In this document: positions 49,828 to 61,500 of the stretch, piece after piece
Numbering within the stretch: position 1 is the first letter of the stretch
Layout: each line of letters begins with the position of its first letter
DNA from: Streptomyces formicae
GTDB lineage: Bacteria; Actinomycetota; Actinomycetes; Streptomycetales; Streptomycetaceae
Reading direction: 5' to 3'
Assembly (NCBI RefSeq): GCF_002556545.1
Contig: NZ_CP022685.1
Span: 2,914,001-2,978,000 of the forward strand
Length of the DNA stretch: 64,000 nucleotides
Made by a program: the position numbers and the translations under genes
Notes under the pieces: model-generated
The model's input: only the letters and a program-made list of their open reading frames with translations
Databases searched by the model: none
What the model was told of the DNA's origin: nothing

Positions 49828-49883
49828 TACGGCGAAAGAACTGTCGTTGGACGTGATGGACGGGGCGCCACGACGCTGCTCAT

Positions 49884-50453
49884 ATGACCACTACGACCGC
49901 GTACCGGGCCGCCCGGACCACCGCACGCCTGGACTCCCTCGTCGCCGACGTGCGCGAGGCCGTCGGCCGCGGCCTGCCGCCCGACCTGACCGCGTACCTG
50001 GTCGGCGAGCGCCTCGCGCCGCACCTCGGCGCCGCCGATCTGCTCACCGACGAGCAGTGCGAGGGCGACTCCGAGTGTTACCGCCAGCACGTGCTGCACG
50101 CCGAACAGGACGGCAGCTTCTCGATCGTGGCCCTGGTCTGGCTGCCGGGGCAGCGGACCTCCGTCCACGACCACGTGTCGTGGTGCGTCACGGGCGTGCA
50201 CGAGGGCGAGGAGCACGAGCGGCGCTACCGTCTGGTGCCCGCCGACGAGACCGGCGGCCCCGCCCGGCTGCTCGCCACCGAGGACGTGGTCAACCCGCAG
50301 GGCGCGGTCTGCGGCTTCGCGCCGCCCGGCGACATCCACCGGGTGTGGAACGCCTGCGGCTCGCGCGCGATATCCCTGCACATCTACGGCGCGGACATCG
50401 CCCGCCTCGGCAGCAGCGTGCGCCGGGTGTACGAGCTTCCGGCCGACCGGTAA
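49884..50453 (+). CDS. cysteine dioxygenase family protein
   Basis: A 189-aa cupin enzyme that oxidises cysteine or a related thiol to the sulfinic acid with Fe(II) and O2. The iron ligands are two His in the RTSVHDHVSWCVTGV block and one His in PPGDIHRVWNA. The Cys in VSWCVTG lies near the position used for the Cys-Tyr crosslink in some family members. It is joined to the exporter by a TAATG overlap and preceded by LysR, so the three form a sulfur module. Confidence 0.88.
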   Translation: MTTTTAYRAARTTARLDSLVADVREAVGRGLPPDLTAYLVGERLAPHLGAADLLTDEQCEGDSECYRQHVLHAEQDGSFSIVALVWLPGQRTSVHDHVSWCVTGVHEGEEHERRYRLVPADETGGPARLLATEDVVNPQGAVCGFAPPGDIHRVWNACGSRAISLHIYGADIARLGSSVRRVYELPADR

Positions 50454-51529
50454 TGGCGCTGCTCGGAGAGCGCGCCAAGTCCCGTACGCAGAGCGTCAGT
50501 TCGGCGGTCGTACGCCCCAAGGGGAAGCCGCCGGGACTCGCCCTCGCCGCGCTCGGCGTCGCGCTCGCCTGGGGCGTGCACCAGCTCCTGCCCGGCGTGC
50601 CGATGCTCACGGCGGCCGTGGTCCTCGGCATCGTCGCGGCCCATCTCCCGGGCCGGGCCCGGATGTTCGTGCGCGGCCCCGGCAAGACGGGGCTCACCTT
50701 CGCGGCCAAGCGACTGATGCGCGTCGGCATCGTGCTGCTCGGCCTGAAACTGAGCCTGGACGACGTGCTCGGCCTCGGCTGGGCGTCGGTCGCGATGGTG
50801 CTGAGCGTGGTGGCCGTGACCTTCTTCGGCACCTGGTGGCTCGGCCGCCGCATGGGCCTGCGCGGCGACCAGCCGCTGCTCATCGCCACCGGCTACTCGA
50901 TCTGCGGCGCGTCCGCGATCGGCGCGGTCAGCGAGGTCTCGGAGAGCGACGAGCGGGACACCGCGACCTCGGTGGCCCTGGTGACGCTCTGCGGCACCCT
51001 CGCCATCGCCGTCCTCCCGCTGCTCCAGGGCCCGTTGGGCCTCACCGACCCGGAGTTCGGGCGCTGGGTGGGGGCGAGCGTGCACGACGTGGGGCAGGTC
51101 GTGGCGACCGCGCAGACGGCGGGCTCCGGCGCGCTCGGCGACGCGGTCCTCGTCAAGCTGATGCGGGTCGCGCTCCTCGCTCCGCTGGTCGCCGCGGTGG
51201 CCCTCTCGGTCAGGGCCAGGGCGCGGGCGGGTTCCGGCGAGGGGCAGACGGCGGCCACCGGCACCAAGAAGCCGCCGCTCGTACCGCTCTTCGTCGTCGG
51301 CTTCCTCGCGATGGTCGCCCTGCGCACCACGGGCGTGCTGCCCGGCGGCGCCATCGACGTGGCCCAGACGGCGCAGGAACTCCTCCTCGCCGCCGCCCTG
51401 TTCGGGCTCGGCAGCGCGGTGGACCTGCCGTCCCTGACCCGCACCGGCGGACGCGTCGCGGCACTCGGGCTCTGCTCGTGGGTCATGATCGCCGGGATCT
51501 CGTACGTGGGTGTGGTCCTGACGTACTGA
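50453..51529 (+). CDS. YeiH/UPF0324-type putative sulfate exporter
   Basis: A 358-aa membrane protein with about ten helices, beginning KPPGLALAALGVALAWGVHQLLPG. It contains family segments VGIVLLGLKLSLDDVLGLG, GYSICGASAIGAVSEV and WVGASVHDVGQVVATA. Members are linked to export of sulfur oxyanions from taurine or cysteine breakdown. The ATG overlaps the dioxygenase stop (TAATG). Exporting sulfite or sulfate made from cysteine sulfinate fits its neighbour. Confidence 0.87.
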   Translation: MALLGERAKSRTQSVSSAVVRPKGKPPGLALAALGVALAWGVHQLLPGVPMLTAAVVLGIVAAHLPGRARMFVRGPGKTGLTFAAKRLMRVGIVLLGLKLSLDDVLGLGWASVAMVLSVVAVTFFGTWWLGRRMGLRGDQPLLIATGYSICGASAIGAVSEVSESDERDTATSVALVTLCGTLAIAVLPLLQGPLGLTDPEFGRWVGASVHDVGQVVATAQTAGSGALGDAVLVKLMRVALLAPLVAAVALSVRARARAGSGEGQTAATGTKKPPLVPLFVVGFLAMVALRTTGVLPGGAIDVAQTAQELLLAAALFGLGSAVDLPSLTRTGGRVAALGLCSWVMIAGISYVGVVLTY

Positions 51530-51559
51530 GCACCCCCGAGCAGGACACTTCACCATCGG

Positions 51560-51594
51560 AAGCCCTTGCGGACAGAACGTGTCCGCAAGGGCTT
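51560..51594. terminator. 15-bp perfect hairpin after the sulfur module
   Basis: AAGCCCTTGCGGACA (51560-51574) pairs with TGTCCGCAAGGGCTT (51580-51594) around loop GAACG. It lies 30 bp after the exporter stop and 14 bp before the epoxide hydrolase start. It may terminate the sulfur operon. The palindrome could equally be an operator for the next gene. Confidence 0.7.
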
Positions 51595-51607
51595 CTACGG
51601 TTCGGAC

Positions 51608-52726
51608 ATGAACACGAACACGGGCATCCACCCCTTCCGCGTCGACGTCCCGCAGGCCGAGCTCGACGACCTGAACGACCGCGTCACCCGCGCCCGCTGG
51701 GCCGCCGAGACGCCCGGCCAGGGCTGGGCGCGGGGCACCCCCGTCGACTACCTCAAGGAGCTCGCCGCGTACTGGGCCGACGGCTACGACTGGCGCGCGT
51801 GGGAGGCGAAGCTCAACGCGTTCCCGCAGTTCACCACGGAGATCGACGGACAGCGCGTGCACTTCCTGCACGTCCGCTCCGAGCGTCCGGACGCGCTGCC
51901 GCTGCTCCTCACGCACGGCTGGCCCGGCTCGGTCGTGGAGTTCCTGGAACTGATCGGACCGCTCTCCCGCGACTTCCACCTGGTGATCCCCTCACTCCCC
52001 GGCTTCGGCTTCTCCGGACCGCTGACCGAGAGCGGCTGGAACACCCGCCGCATCGCCCGCGCCTGGGCCGAGCTGATGCGCAGGCTCGGCTACGGCAGGT
52101 ACGGCGCGCAGGGCGGCGACATCGGCAGCGGCGTCACGCGCGAGCTCGGCGTCGTCGACCCGGAGCACGTCGTCGCCCTCCACGTGAACGGCGGCACCAC
52201 CTACCCCAGCGCCACCGAGGACGACCCCACGCTCACCGACCGCGAGCGCGCCAGGGTGCGGCGCATGAACGAGTTCATGAGCGAGGCGGGGGGCTACATC
52301 GCGATCCAGTCGACCAGGCCGCAGACCCTCGCGTACGGCCTCAGCGACTCCCCCGTCGGTCAACTCGCCTGGATCGTCGACAAGTTCAGGGACATGACGA
52401 ACCTGGAGAAGGAGCTGCCCGACGAGGCGGTCGACCGCGACGTACTGCTCACCAACGTGACGATCTACTGGCTGACCAATACGGCGGCCTCCTCCGCCGC
52501 CGTCTACTACGAGGAGGCGGCGAACTGGGGCGAGCAGGAGCCGTCGTCCGTACCGCTGGGCATCGCGCAGTTCACCGTCCAGGACGTCGCGCTGCGCCGC
52601 GACGAGGAGAAGGCCAACAACGTGGTGCGCTGGCGCGACTACGACAAGGGCGGGCACTTCGCGGCCCTGGAGGCCCCTGACCTGCTCCTCACGGAGATCA
52701 GGGAGTTCTTCGCGGACTACCGGTAG
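51608..52726 (+). CDS. epoxide hydrolase (EHN-type alpha/beta hydrolase)
   Basis: A 372-aa hydrolase that opens epoxides to diols. The N-terminal EHN domain is about 5-110 (FRVDVPQAELDDLNDRVTRARW). The alpha/beta domain has the oxyanion motif LLTHGWPGSVVEF, the nucleophile Asp in GAQGGDIGSGVTREL and the C-terminal His in YDKGGHFAALE. Tyr residues that bind the epoxide lie in the cap. The ATG at 51608 is preferred over an upstream ATG (51566) that lies inside the hairpin. No clear partner gene is adjacent. Confidence 0.9.
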   Translation: MNTNTGIHPFRVDVPQAELDDLNDRVTRARWAAETPGQGWARGTPVDYLKELAAYWADGYDWRAWEAKLNAFPQFTTEIDGQRVHFLHVRSERPDALPLLLTHGWPGSVVEFLELIGPLSRDFHLVIPSLPGFGFSGPLTESGWNTRRIARAWAELMRRLGYGRYGAQGGDIGSGVTRELGVVDPEHVVALHVNGGTTYPSATEDDPTLTDRERARVRRMNEFMSEAGGYIAIQSTRPQTLAYGLSDSPVGQLAWIVDKFRDMTNLEKELPDEAVDRDVLLTNVTIYWLTNTAASSAAVYYEEAANWGEQEPSSVPLGIAQFTVQDVALRRDEEKANNVVRWRDYDKGGHFAALEAPDLLLTEIREFFADYR

Positions 52727-52778
52727 CCGTACGGGACGGAGAGCGGATCCGAACAACGGATGGGAACGACTGGGCAGT

Positions 52779-52950
52779 TGTTCCCTGGAACAGGTGATCG
52801 TCACGCCAGGAATTGCGCGGGGCCCCCGTGATTGACGATGCTTACGGTGCGCAAGCGACGGGCTGCAGACCGTTACCGCGCTCCCGGTCCATGTCCCAAA
52901 CGGGACCGGGGAGTTGGTCCCGAAAGTCCCACACGGAAGCATCAAGGAGA
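52779..52950 (+). promoter_or_regulatory. structured leader of the micropeptide gene
   Basis: The gap from 52727 to 52959 holds a palindrome, TGTTCC-CT-GGAACA (52779-52792). It also holds mutually exclusive stems. CCCGGTCC (52883-52890) can pair with GGACCGGG (52903-52910). CGGGACC (52901-52907) can instead pair with GGTCCCG (52916-52922). GTCCC-AAAC-GGGAC (52893-52906) is a third option. The SD AAGGAGA follows at 52944-52950. No known riboswitch class was recognised. Confidence 0.45.
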
Positions 52951-52959
52951 AGCGCCACC

Positions 52960-53019
52960 ATGAACCTCATCACTGACGTCCTCGCCGGTCTCGTCCACTT
53001 CGTCGGCTGGCTGGTCTGA
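52960..53019 (+). CDS. 19-residue hydrophobic micropeptide
   Basis: Codes MNLITDVLAGLVHFVGWLV followed by TGA. A strong SD (AAGGAGA) stands 9 bp before the ATG, codons are typical of highly expressed Streptomyces genes (CTC, GTC, ATC, GGC), and a perfect terminator begins 18 bp after the stop. The peptide is almost wholly hydrophobic, with Asp6 and His13 as the only ionisable side chains, so it would lie in or on the membrane as one helix. It could be a membrane regulator, a toxin-like or a surface-active peptide. The function is unknown. The complete gene architecture makes translation credible. Confidence 0.7.
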   Translation: MNLITDVLAGLVHFVGWLV

Positions 53020-53037
53020 CGTCACGCGCGGTCCGCA

Positions 53038-53078
53038 GCGGCGCCGCCTCTCCCCGTCCCACGGAGAGGCGGCGCCGC
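53038..53078. terminator. terminator after the micropeptide gene
   Basis: GCGGCGCCGCCTCTCC (53038-53053) pairs perfectly with GGAGAGGCGGCGCCGC (53063-53078) around a 9-nt loop. It lies between the micropeptide gene and the convergent acyltransferase gene and can serve both. Confidence 0.9.
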
Positions 53079-53083
53079 CGTGT

Positions 53084-54336
53084 TCAGCGGGTGGTGGAGC
53101 CCTCCGGATAGAAGTCCCGCGATGCGCCACCGGCGTCCTTCGCCCTGCCGAGCAGGCTCGCCGGGTACTCCACCAGCCAGTAGCTCGCCGTACCGACGGC
53201 CAGGGCCACGAGCACCACCACGAGCGCCGCGACCGGGAACCCGCCGCCCGACGACGGCAGCAGCCCGGCCTTGTCGAGCTCCAGCATCACCGGCTCGTGC
53301 CAGATGTAGAGGCTGTAGCTGATGAGCCCCACGGCGGTGACCCAGCGGGCCCGCAACAGGCCGTGCCAGCGCACCCGTTCACGCTCCCGCCGCCGGACGC
53401 GCAGCGTCGCGAAGAGCAGCACGGACCAGAGCAGCGCGGCCAGCGGGTGGTAGAAGGTGTGCGCGAAGTTCTCCGGTGCGGAGAGGTACGACAGGGCGTA
53501 CAGGCCGCCGAACGCCGCGACGGACAGCGCCGTCACCCAGCGCGCGCCGATCCTGCCCCGTCCGTCACCGAGCGCGGTGAGCAGTACGGCGAGGGCCATG
53601 CCCGCGGCGAACGAGCCGAAGCGGGCCTGGGGGCCGAAGTACACCGGCCAGTCGGTGTGCGGGACGTGCCGGACGTAGTGCGCGTACGCGATCCATCCGG
53701 CGGGCAGCGCGAAGAGCGCGACGCAGCCCGACGCGCACAGCGCCACCCGCGCCCGCCGGGTCCGCAGCCCGCGACAGGCCCTGACCGCGAGCGGCCCGAG
53801 CACCACCAGGGCGAGGTAGAAGGCCACTTCCAGGGAGAGCGACCAGGTCGGGCCGAGCGTGTAGAAGATCCGCCCACGGTCGAAGACGTGGGTGAACGTC
53901 AGGTGTTGGACGAGGTCGCGCCAGTCGCCGGGCAGCGTCGGGTTGCGCATCGACCAGACGACGAGGACCGCGAGGAAGTACAGCGGCAGGATGCGGATGG
54001 CGCGCCGGAAGAGGAACACCCGCCACGGCCTGACCGATCCTTCGGCGCCGTCGATGGCGGCGCGCGCGTACGACAGCGTGAGCAGGTACGCGGACATCAC
54101 GAAGAAGAGGTCGATGACTTCGAGGGAGACGAGCGCCCCGACGTAGGGGTTGTCGAGGGGCGGGTGCGCGCCCGCCGCGTCGTACCGGTAGTACTGCTGC
54201 CACACGTGGAAGACGACCGTGCTGAGCGCGGCGAGGCCGCGGAAGCCCTGGAGTTCGAGGGCCCGGCCCCGGGTGGCGGGGGCCGGGCGCGCGGGCGGGG
54301 CGGGGCGCGCCGGGGCCTCGGGCGCGACGAGCGAGG

Positions 54337-54340
<4 letters not shown>
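53084..54340 (-). CDS. OafA-type acyltransferase-3 family membrane protein
   Basis: A 418-aa membrane acyltransferase. The signature lies at about 28-50 (LELQGFRGLAALSTVVFHVWQQYY), with the catalytic-type His in the first helix, and about ten helices follow. It is of the OafA/NodX kind that O-acetylates exported polysaccharides. The GTG start overlaps the stop of the processive glycosyltransferase (GTGA), so it is the second gene of that operon and probably decorates its polymer. It converges with the micropeptide gene. Confidence 0.88.
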
Positions 54341-56763
<2,423 letters not shown>

Positions 56764-56886
56764 GAAGGTGGTCCCATCCTGTTCGGATCGTGGGGGGAGG
56801 ACCGGACTGCTGCTCGCTGATGTGCTCGAATGCGGGCAATCGGTCACATCAGCCTCAACGATCACTGTGACACCGCACCTTCAACG

Positions 56887-56925
56887 GCGTAACGCTCTCA
56901 TTACGCGCCGGTGCAGAGACTGCAC
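56887..56925. promoter_or_regulatory. two palindromes between the glycosyltransferase and matB
   Basis: GCGTAA-N8-TTACGC (56887-56906) and GTGCAG-AGA-CTGCAC (56911-56925) lie in the 226-bp divergent gap (56764-56989), about 65-100 bp before matB. Both are candidate operators. No matching regulator gene is adjacent. Confidence 0.45.
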
Positions 56926-56989
56926 AGGCATCGCACCGGCCGCCCCGTCAACGCACTCACGACGAACAGAACTTGAGGAGTACGACAAC

Positions 56990-58441
56990 GTGGATCCCCT
57001 CTTCCCGGCCCTGACCACCGCACGCGGCGAGGCCCTGCGATTCGGCGAACGCTCCCTCACCTACGCCGAACTGGCCACCACCGCAGGCGACTTGGCGGAA
57101 CGGCTGCGCGACGCCGGGCGGGTGGCGCTGTGGGCGACGCCCTCCCTGGAGACCACCGTCGGCGCGGTCGCCGCGCTGCTCGCCGGGGTGCCCGCCGTGC
57201 CGCTCAACCCGAAGTCGGGCGACTCCGAACTGACGCACATCCTCGGCGACAGCGCGCCGTCGCTGGTGCTGACCGAGCCGGGGGCCGAACTGCCGTCGGC
57301 GCTCGCGGGTCTCGCGCGGCACGACATCGACGTACGGCCGGGCACGGACACCGGCGCCGGGGCCCTCCCCGCCGACCCCGACCCCGAGGCCCCCGCCCTG
57401 ATCGTCTACACCTCGGGCACCACCGGCCCGCCCAAGGGCGTCGTCCTGCCGCGCCGCGCGATCACCTCGACCCTGGACGCCCTCGCGGACGCCTGGCAGT
57501 GGACCGGCGACGACGTGCTCGTGCACGGCCTGCCGCTCTTCCACGTGCACGGTCTGATCCTCGGCGTGCTCGGCCCGCTGCGGCGCGGCGGCTCCGTACG
57601 CCACCTCGGCCGGTTCAGCACCGAGGGCGTGACGCGCGAGCTCACCTCGGGCGCGACGATGCTGTTCGGCGTCCCCACGATGCACCACCGCATCGCCGAA
57701 GCCCTGCCCGGCGACCCGGAACTGGCGAAGGCCCTTGCCGGTGCGCGGCTCCTGGTGTCCGGCTCCGCGGCGCTCCCTGTGCACGACCACGAGCGGATCA
57801 CGGGCGCCACGGGACGCCACGTCATCGAGCGGTACGGCATGACCGAGACGCTGATGATCACCAGCGTCCGCGCGGACGGCGAGCCGCGCGCGGGCACGGT
57901 CGGCGTGCCCCTGCCCGGCGTCGGACTGCGCCTGGTCGACGAGGCGGGCACGGAGCTGACGGAGGACGGGCCCGAGTCGGTCGGCGAGATCCAGGTGCGC
58001 GGCCCCAACCTCTTCACCGAGTACCTGAACCGCCCCGACGCGACCGCCGACGCCTTCGCGGCGGGCGGCTGGTTCCGCACCGGCGACATGGCGGTGCGCG
58101 ACCCCGACGGCTACGTGCGCATCGTCGGCCGCAAGGCCACCGACCTGATCAAGAGCGGCGGCTACAAGATCGGCGCGGGCGAGATCGAGAACGCGCTCCT
58201 CGCCCACCCCGGGGTGCGCGAGGCGGCCGTCACCGGGGAGCCCGACCCCGATCTCGGCGAGCGCATCGTGGCATGGATCGTCCCCGCCGGCCCCGAAGCG
58301 CCGCCTTCGGAAGAGGAGTTGGCGACCCTGGTGGCATCGAACCTCGCCCCGCACAAGCGGCCGAGGTCCGTGCGCTATCTGGAGGCGCTGCCCCGCAACG
58401 ACATGGGCAAGATCATGAAGCGGGCGCTGCCGCGTCAGTGA
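56990..58441 (+). CDS. matB: malonyl-CoA synthetase (also methylmalonyl-CoA)
   Basis: A 483-aa ANL-family acid:CoA ligase that activates malonate or methylmalonate with ATP, supplying extender units to fatty-acid and polyketide synthases. Motifs are the P-loop YTSGTTGPPKG, the adenylate-binding ERYGMTETLM, the hinge FRTGDMAVRDPDGYVRIVGRKATDLIKSGGYKIGAGEIE and the catalytic Lys in NDMGKIMKRAL. Sequence and length match the well-studied Streptomyces coelicolor MatB closely. The GTG at 56990 has SD TTGAGGAG at 56973-56980. An upstream ATG in frame lies in the divergent promoter. Confidence 0.93.
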   Translation: MDPLFPALTTARGEALRFGERSLTYAELATTAGDLAERLRDAGRVALWATPSLETTVGAVAALLAGVPAVPLNPKSGDSELTHILGDSAPSLVLTEPGAELPSALAGLARHDIDVRPGTDTGAGALPADPDPEAPALIVYTSGTTGPPKGVVLPRRAITSTLDALADAWQWTGDDVLVHGLPLFHVHGLILGVLGPLRRGGSVRHLGRFSTEGVTRELTSGATMLFGVPTMHHRIAEALPGDPELAKALAGARLLVSGSAALPVHDHERITGATGRHVIERYGMTETLMITSVRADGEPRAGTVGVPLPGVGLRLVDEAGTELTEDGPESVGEIQVRGPNLFTEYLNRPDATADAFAAGGWFRTGDMAVRDPDGYVRIVGRKATDLIKSGGYKIGAGEIENALLAHPGVREAAVTGEPDPDLGERIVAWIVPAGPEAPPSEEELATLVASNLAPHKRPRSVRYLEALPRNDMGKIMKRALPRQ

Positions 58442-58445
58442 GCGT

Positions 58446-58474
58446 CGGCCGGGCTGGATCTTCCAGCCCGGCCG
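58446..58474. terminator. terminator and Streptomyces dispersed element after matB
   Basis: CGGCCGGGCTGGA (58446-58458) pairs with TCCAGCCCGGCCG (58462-58474) around a 3-nt loop. It is followed by GCGTTTGAGG and then TGGGGTCCAGGGGCGGAGCCC. The hairpin plus GCGTTTGAGG tail is a common intergenic element of Streptomyces chromosomes. It serves the convergent matB and protease genes. Confidence 0.85.
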
Positions 58475-58548
58475 GCGTTTGAGGCCATCTTGTGGGGTCC
58501 AGGGGCGGAGCCCTTGGTTTCGGGAAGGGGCGGGGTGGGGGAAGTCCC

Positions 58549-61500
58549 CTACTTCACCCCCACCGCCCGGATGACCTCCTGAGACACGGAGCCGCCCCGG
58601 TCGTCGCTAGCGGAGGCTCGCAACGACACGGACGTAGCGTTACCGGGAACCTTCAACTTGCCTTCCCAGGCGGCCTTCTTGCCGTCCCGGTCCAGAGAGA
58701 CGGCCGTCCAGGACGTGCCCTCGTCGTACGAGACGGACAACTCCCCGCCCCCGATGACCCCGGCGCCCCCCGCCCCCTTGACGTACTCGGCGAAGATCCC
58801 GACCGGCACGGTCCGCCCGCCCCGCACCTCGCCCGAGAGGCTCGTGTCCACGTCGAACCCGAGGTTCAGCAGCGGCAGGAACGTCTTCTTGTCCGCCGCC
58901 GTCTCCTTCGACCTGAACGTCCACTCGGCGTGCCCCTTCGTGCCGAGGACCCACCGCTGCGGATCGAGCGTCGTATCCGTCACGACCTTGTACGTCCGCT
59001 CGGCGGCATCCGCGTCCCACACGTAGACGGCCGAGCTCTTGCGCCGGTCGGCGCTCACGCCGTCCACGAAGACCTCGCTGTTCTGCGTCATGGAGTCCTC
59101 GTTCCACACGTCGCCGAAGCCGGTGTGGTCGGGCCCGGAGTCGCCCCAGCCCGGGACGTTGAACTCCAGGTTGTTGCCGGTGCGCGTCTGGCCCCAGCCG
59201 AGGCCCGTGCCGAGCCACGGGTGCAGCACGGGCTTGAACCAGTTCAGTTCGGTGTGCCTGCCGCCCCGGTAGGTGACGAGCCCGCTGCGCTCCTCCAGGG
59301 CGCCGGGCCCGGTGGACACGGATTCGTGCCACTTCTGCCCCGCGCCCGTGGAGACGTACTCGGTCCGCTCGGTCGGGTAGTCGATCTTCTCCTGGAAGCC
59401 GATGCCGATCGGGAAGGTATCGGTGAGGGAGTACCGGTACTCACCGCCCGCAGCGGGCTTCACCGCGTGGAACGTGCTGTCCACCACGGCCAGTTCACGC
59501 TTGGAGGGGCGGTAGACGAGGTCCTTCGGCACGGCGCCCTCGTGCCCCTCGGACAGGTCGTACACATAGGGCGTGTTGGGTGTGCCGGTGCTCTCGACCT
59601 TGCGGCCGGAACCGGCGGCGGCGATGAGCCCGGCCCCGTCCGCCGCGTCGACCGTGGCGATCTGGAGCGGCCGGTCGGCGTTGTCGTCCGTGCCGAACCA
59701 GGCGTTCAGTCGCCCCGGCTGATCGTCCGTCACGAACAGGGCGGCGGCGCCCGCGTCCTGGGCCGCCTGGCCGAGCCGCGCGGGGGTGACTCCCGCCGTA
59801 CGCCGGACGACGACCGCCTTGCCGCGCACGTCCTTGCCCTCGTATGCGGCGGGGGTGCCGTCACCGGCGTCCACCAAGGTCCAGCGGTGGCGGCCCTCGG
59901 CGATCGTCCCGCCGGGCTGGGCGACGGCGTCCCCGACGCCCTTCACGTCCACGAGCGGCTTGCCGAGGCGCCAGACCGTGCGGTACTCGAAGCTGCCCTC
60001 GGTGACCTTCGCGGTCGGCGCCGCGAAGACGCTGTCGTACTTCACGGGCACCTGCACGGCGCCCTGGAGCTCGGCGCCGCCGGCCTTCCTGTCGTACTCC
60101 ATGAGGAGCTGACGGGTCTCGGTGCGGCGGTCGACGTCGGCCTTGATCTGCCTCAACTTCCGCCCGTCCAGGGTGATCTCACGATTCCGGTCGAGCTCGA
60201 CCTGCGGGTCGGCGAGGAAGCCGAGGCCGAGGGAGTCCTTGCCGTTGCCGCCGCGCACGTCGAGGAAGGAGGAGAGCGCGTACGTTCCCGGCTTCAGGCG
60301 CAGCTCCAGCGTGCCGGAGTCGCCGACGGCCGCCGGGAAGGGGTCGGTGTCCTTGACGAGCTGCTGCACCACCAGGTCGGCGGCGGTCGCCGCGCCGTCG
60401 CGGTCCTTGACGTGGACGGTGAGCGTGTACCGCTCCTCCTCCTTGACCAGGCCGAACGCGGTGTGGGCGACCTCCTTGCCGCCCGCGCTCGCGACCACGC
60501 GGCCGCTGGTGTTGCCCACGGCCGCCTCGGCTCCGTCACCGGTGACGGAGGTCGACGCGGTGCCGTGCGCGGGGACGGTGAGTGTGGCGTCGGCGAGGTG
60601 GACGACACCGTCCGCCGCTCCCTGCGCGGCGAGGCTCAACTCCACGGGCTCATCGGATGAGTTGGCGTACGTCAGGGTCTTGGTGACGGGCTTGTTGGCG
60701 TCGTACGGCCAGCCGTAGAAGCCGAAGTCGACGCTGCCGCTCGCGGTGACCTTCGAGCCGACGGCGTCCGGCACGCTGACGCGGCCCGCGCCCACCTCGT
60801 ACGGGGAAGCGTCGAGTTGCTCGGAGGTGGACATCAGCGCGTCCTTGAGCCGCGCGGACGTCCAGTCCGGATGCTTCTCGGCGAGCAGCGCGGCCACGCC
60901 CGCGACGTGCGGAGTCGCCATCGACGTACCGCTCATCTCGGTGTAGAAGCCGTCGCCCTCGACCAGTTGCGAGCGCGCGGCCAGGATGTCGACGCCGGGC
61001 GCCGACAGGTCGGGCTTGAGCGCGTGGTCACCGACGCGCGGCCCCTGACTGGTGAAGTACGCGGCCGTGTCGCCGGAGTCGACGGCGCCGATGGTCAGCG
61101 CGGAGTCGGCGGCGCCGGGCGAGCCGATGGAGGAGGGCGCGCCGGTGTTCCCCGCAGCGATGACGAAGAGGGCGCCGGTCTCCTTGGTCAGGGAGTTCAC
61201 CGCGGCGGCCATCGGGTCGGTGCCGTCGCTGGCCTCCGAGGAGCCGAGGCTCATCGACACGACCTTGGCATCGATGTCCTTGGCGGCCCACTCCATGCCA
61301 GCGATGATCTCCGACTCGCTGCCGAAGCCCTCGTCGCTGAGCACCTTGCCGACGGCGAGCGTCGCGCCGGGTGCCACGCCCTTCTCCTTGCCGCCGTCGG
61401 ACGCGGCGCCGCTGCCGCCCACGGTCGAGGTGACGTGGGTGCCGTGGCCGTTGCGGTCGGCGACCTCCTCGCCGGGGATGAAGCTCTTGGTCTCACTGAC

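Noticed and set aside
52813..52959. N-terminal extension of the micropeptide frame to a GTG/ATG farther upstream
   Set aside because: The upstream part has no SD and runs through the stem-forming leader. The SD at 52944-52950 fixes the start at 52960.
58480..58548. G-rich stretch after matB as a possible small gene or CRISPR-like repeat
   Set aside because: It is the usual Streptomyces intergenic element after a GCGTTTGAGG tail, present once here, with no spacer-repeat structure.
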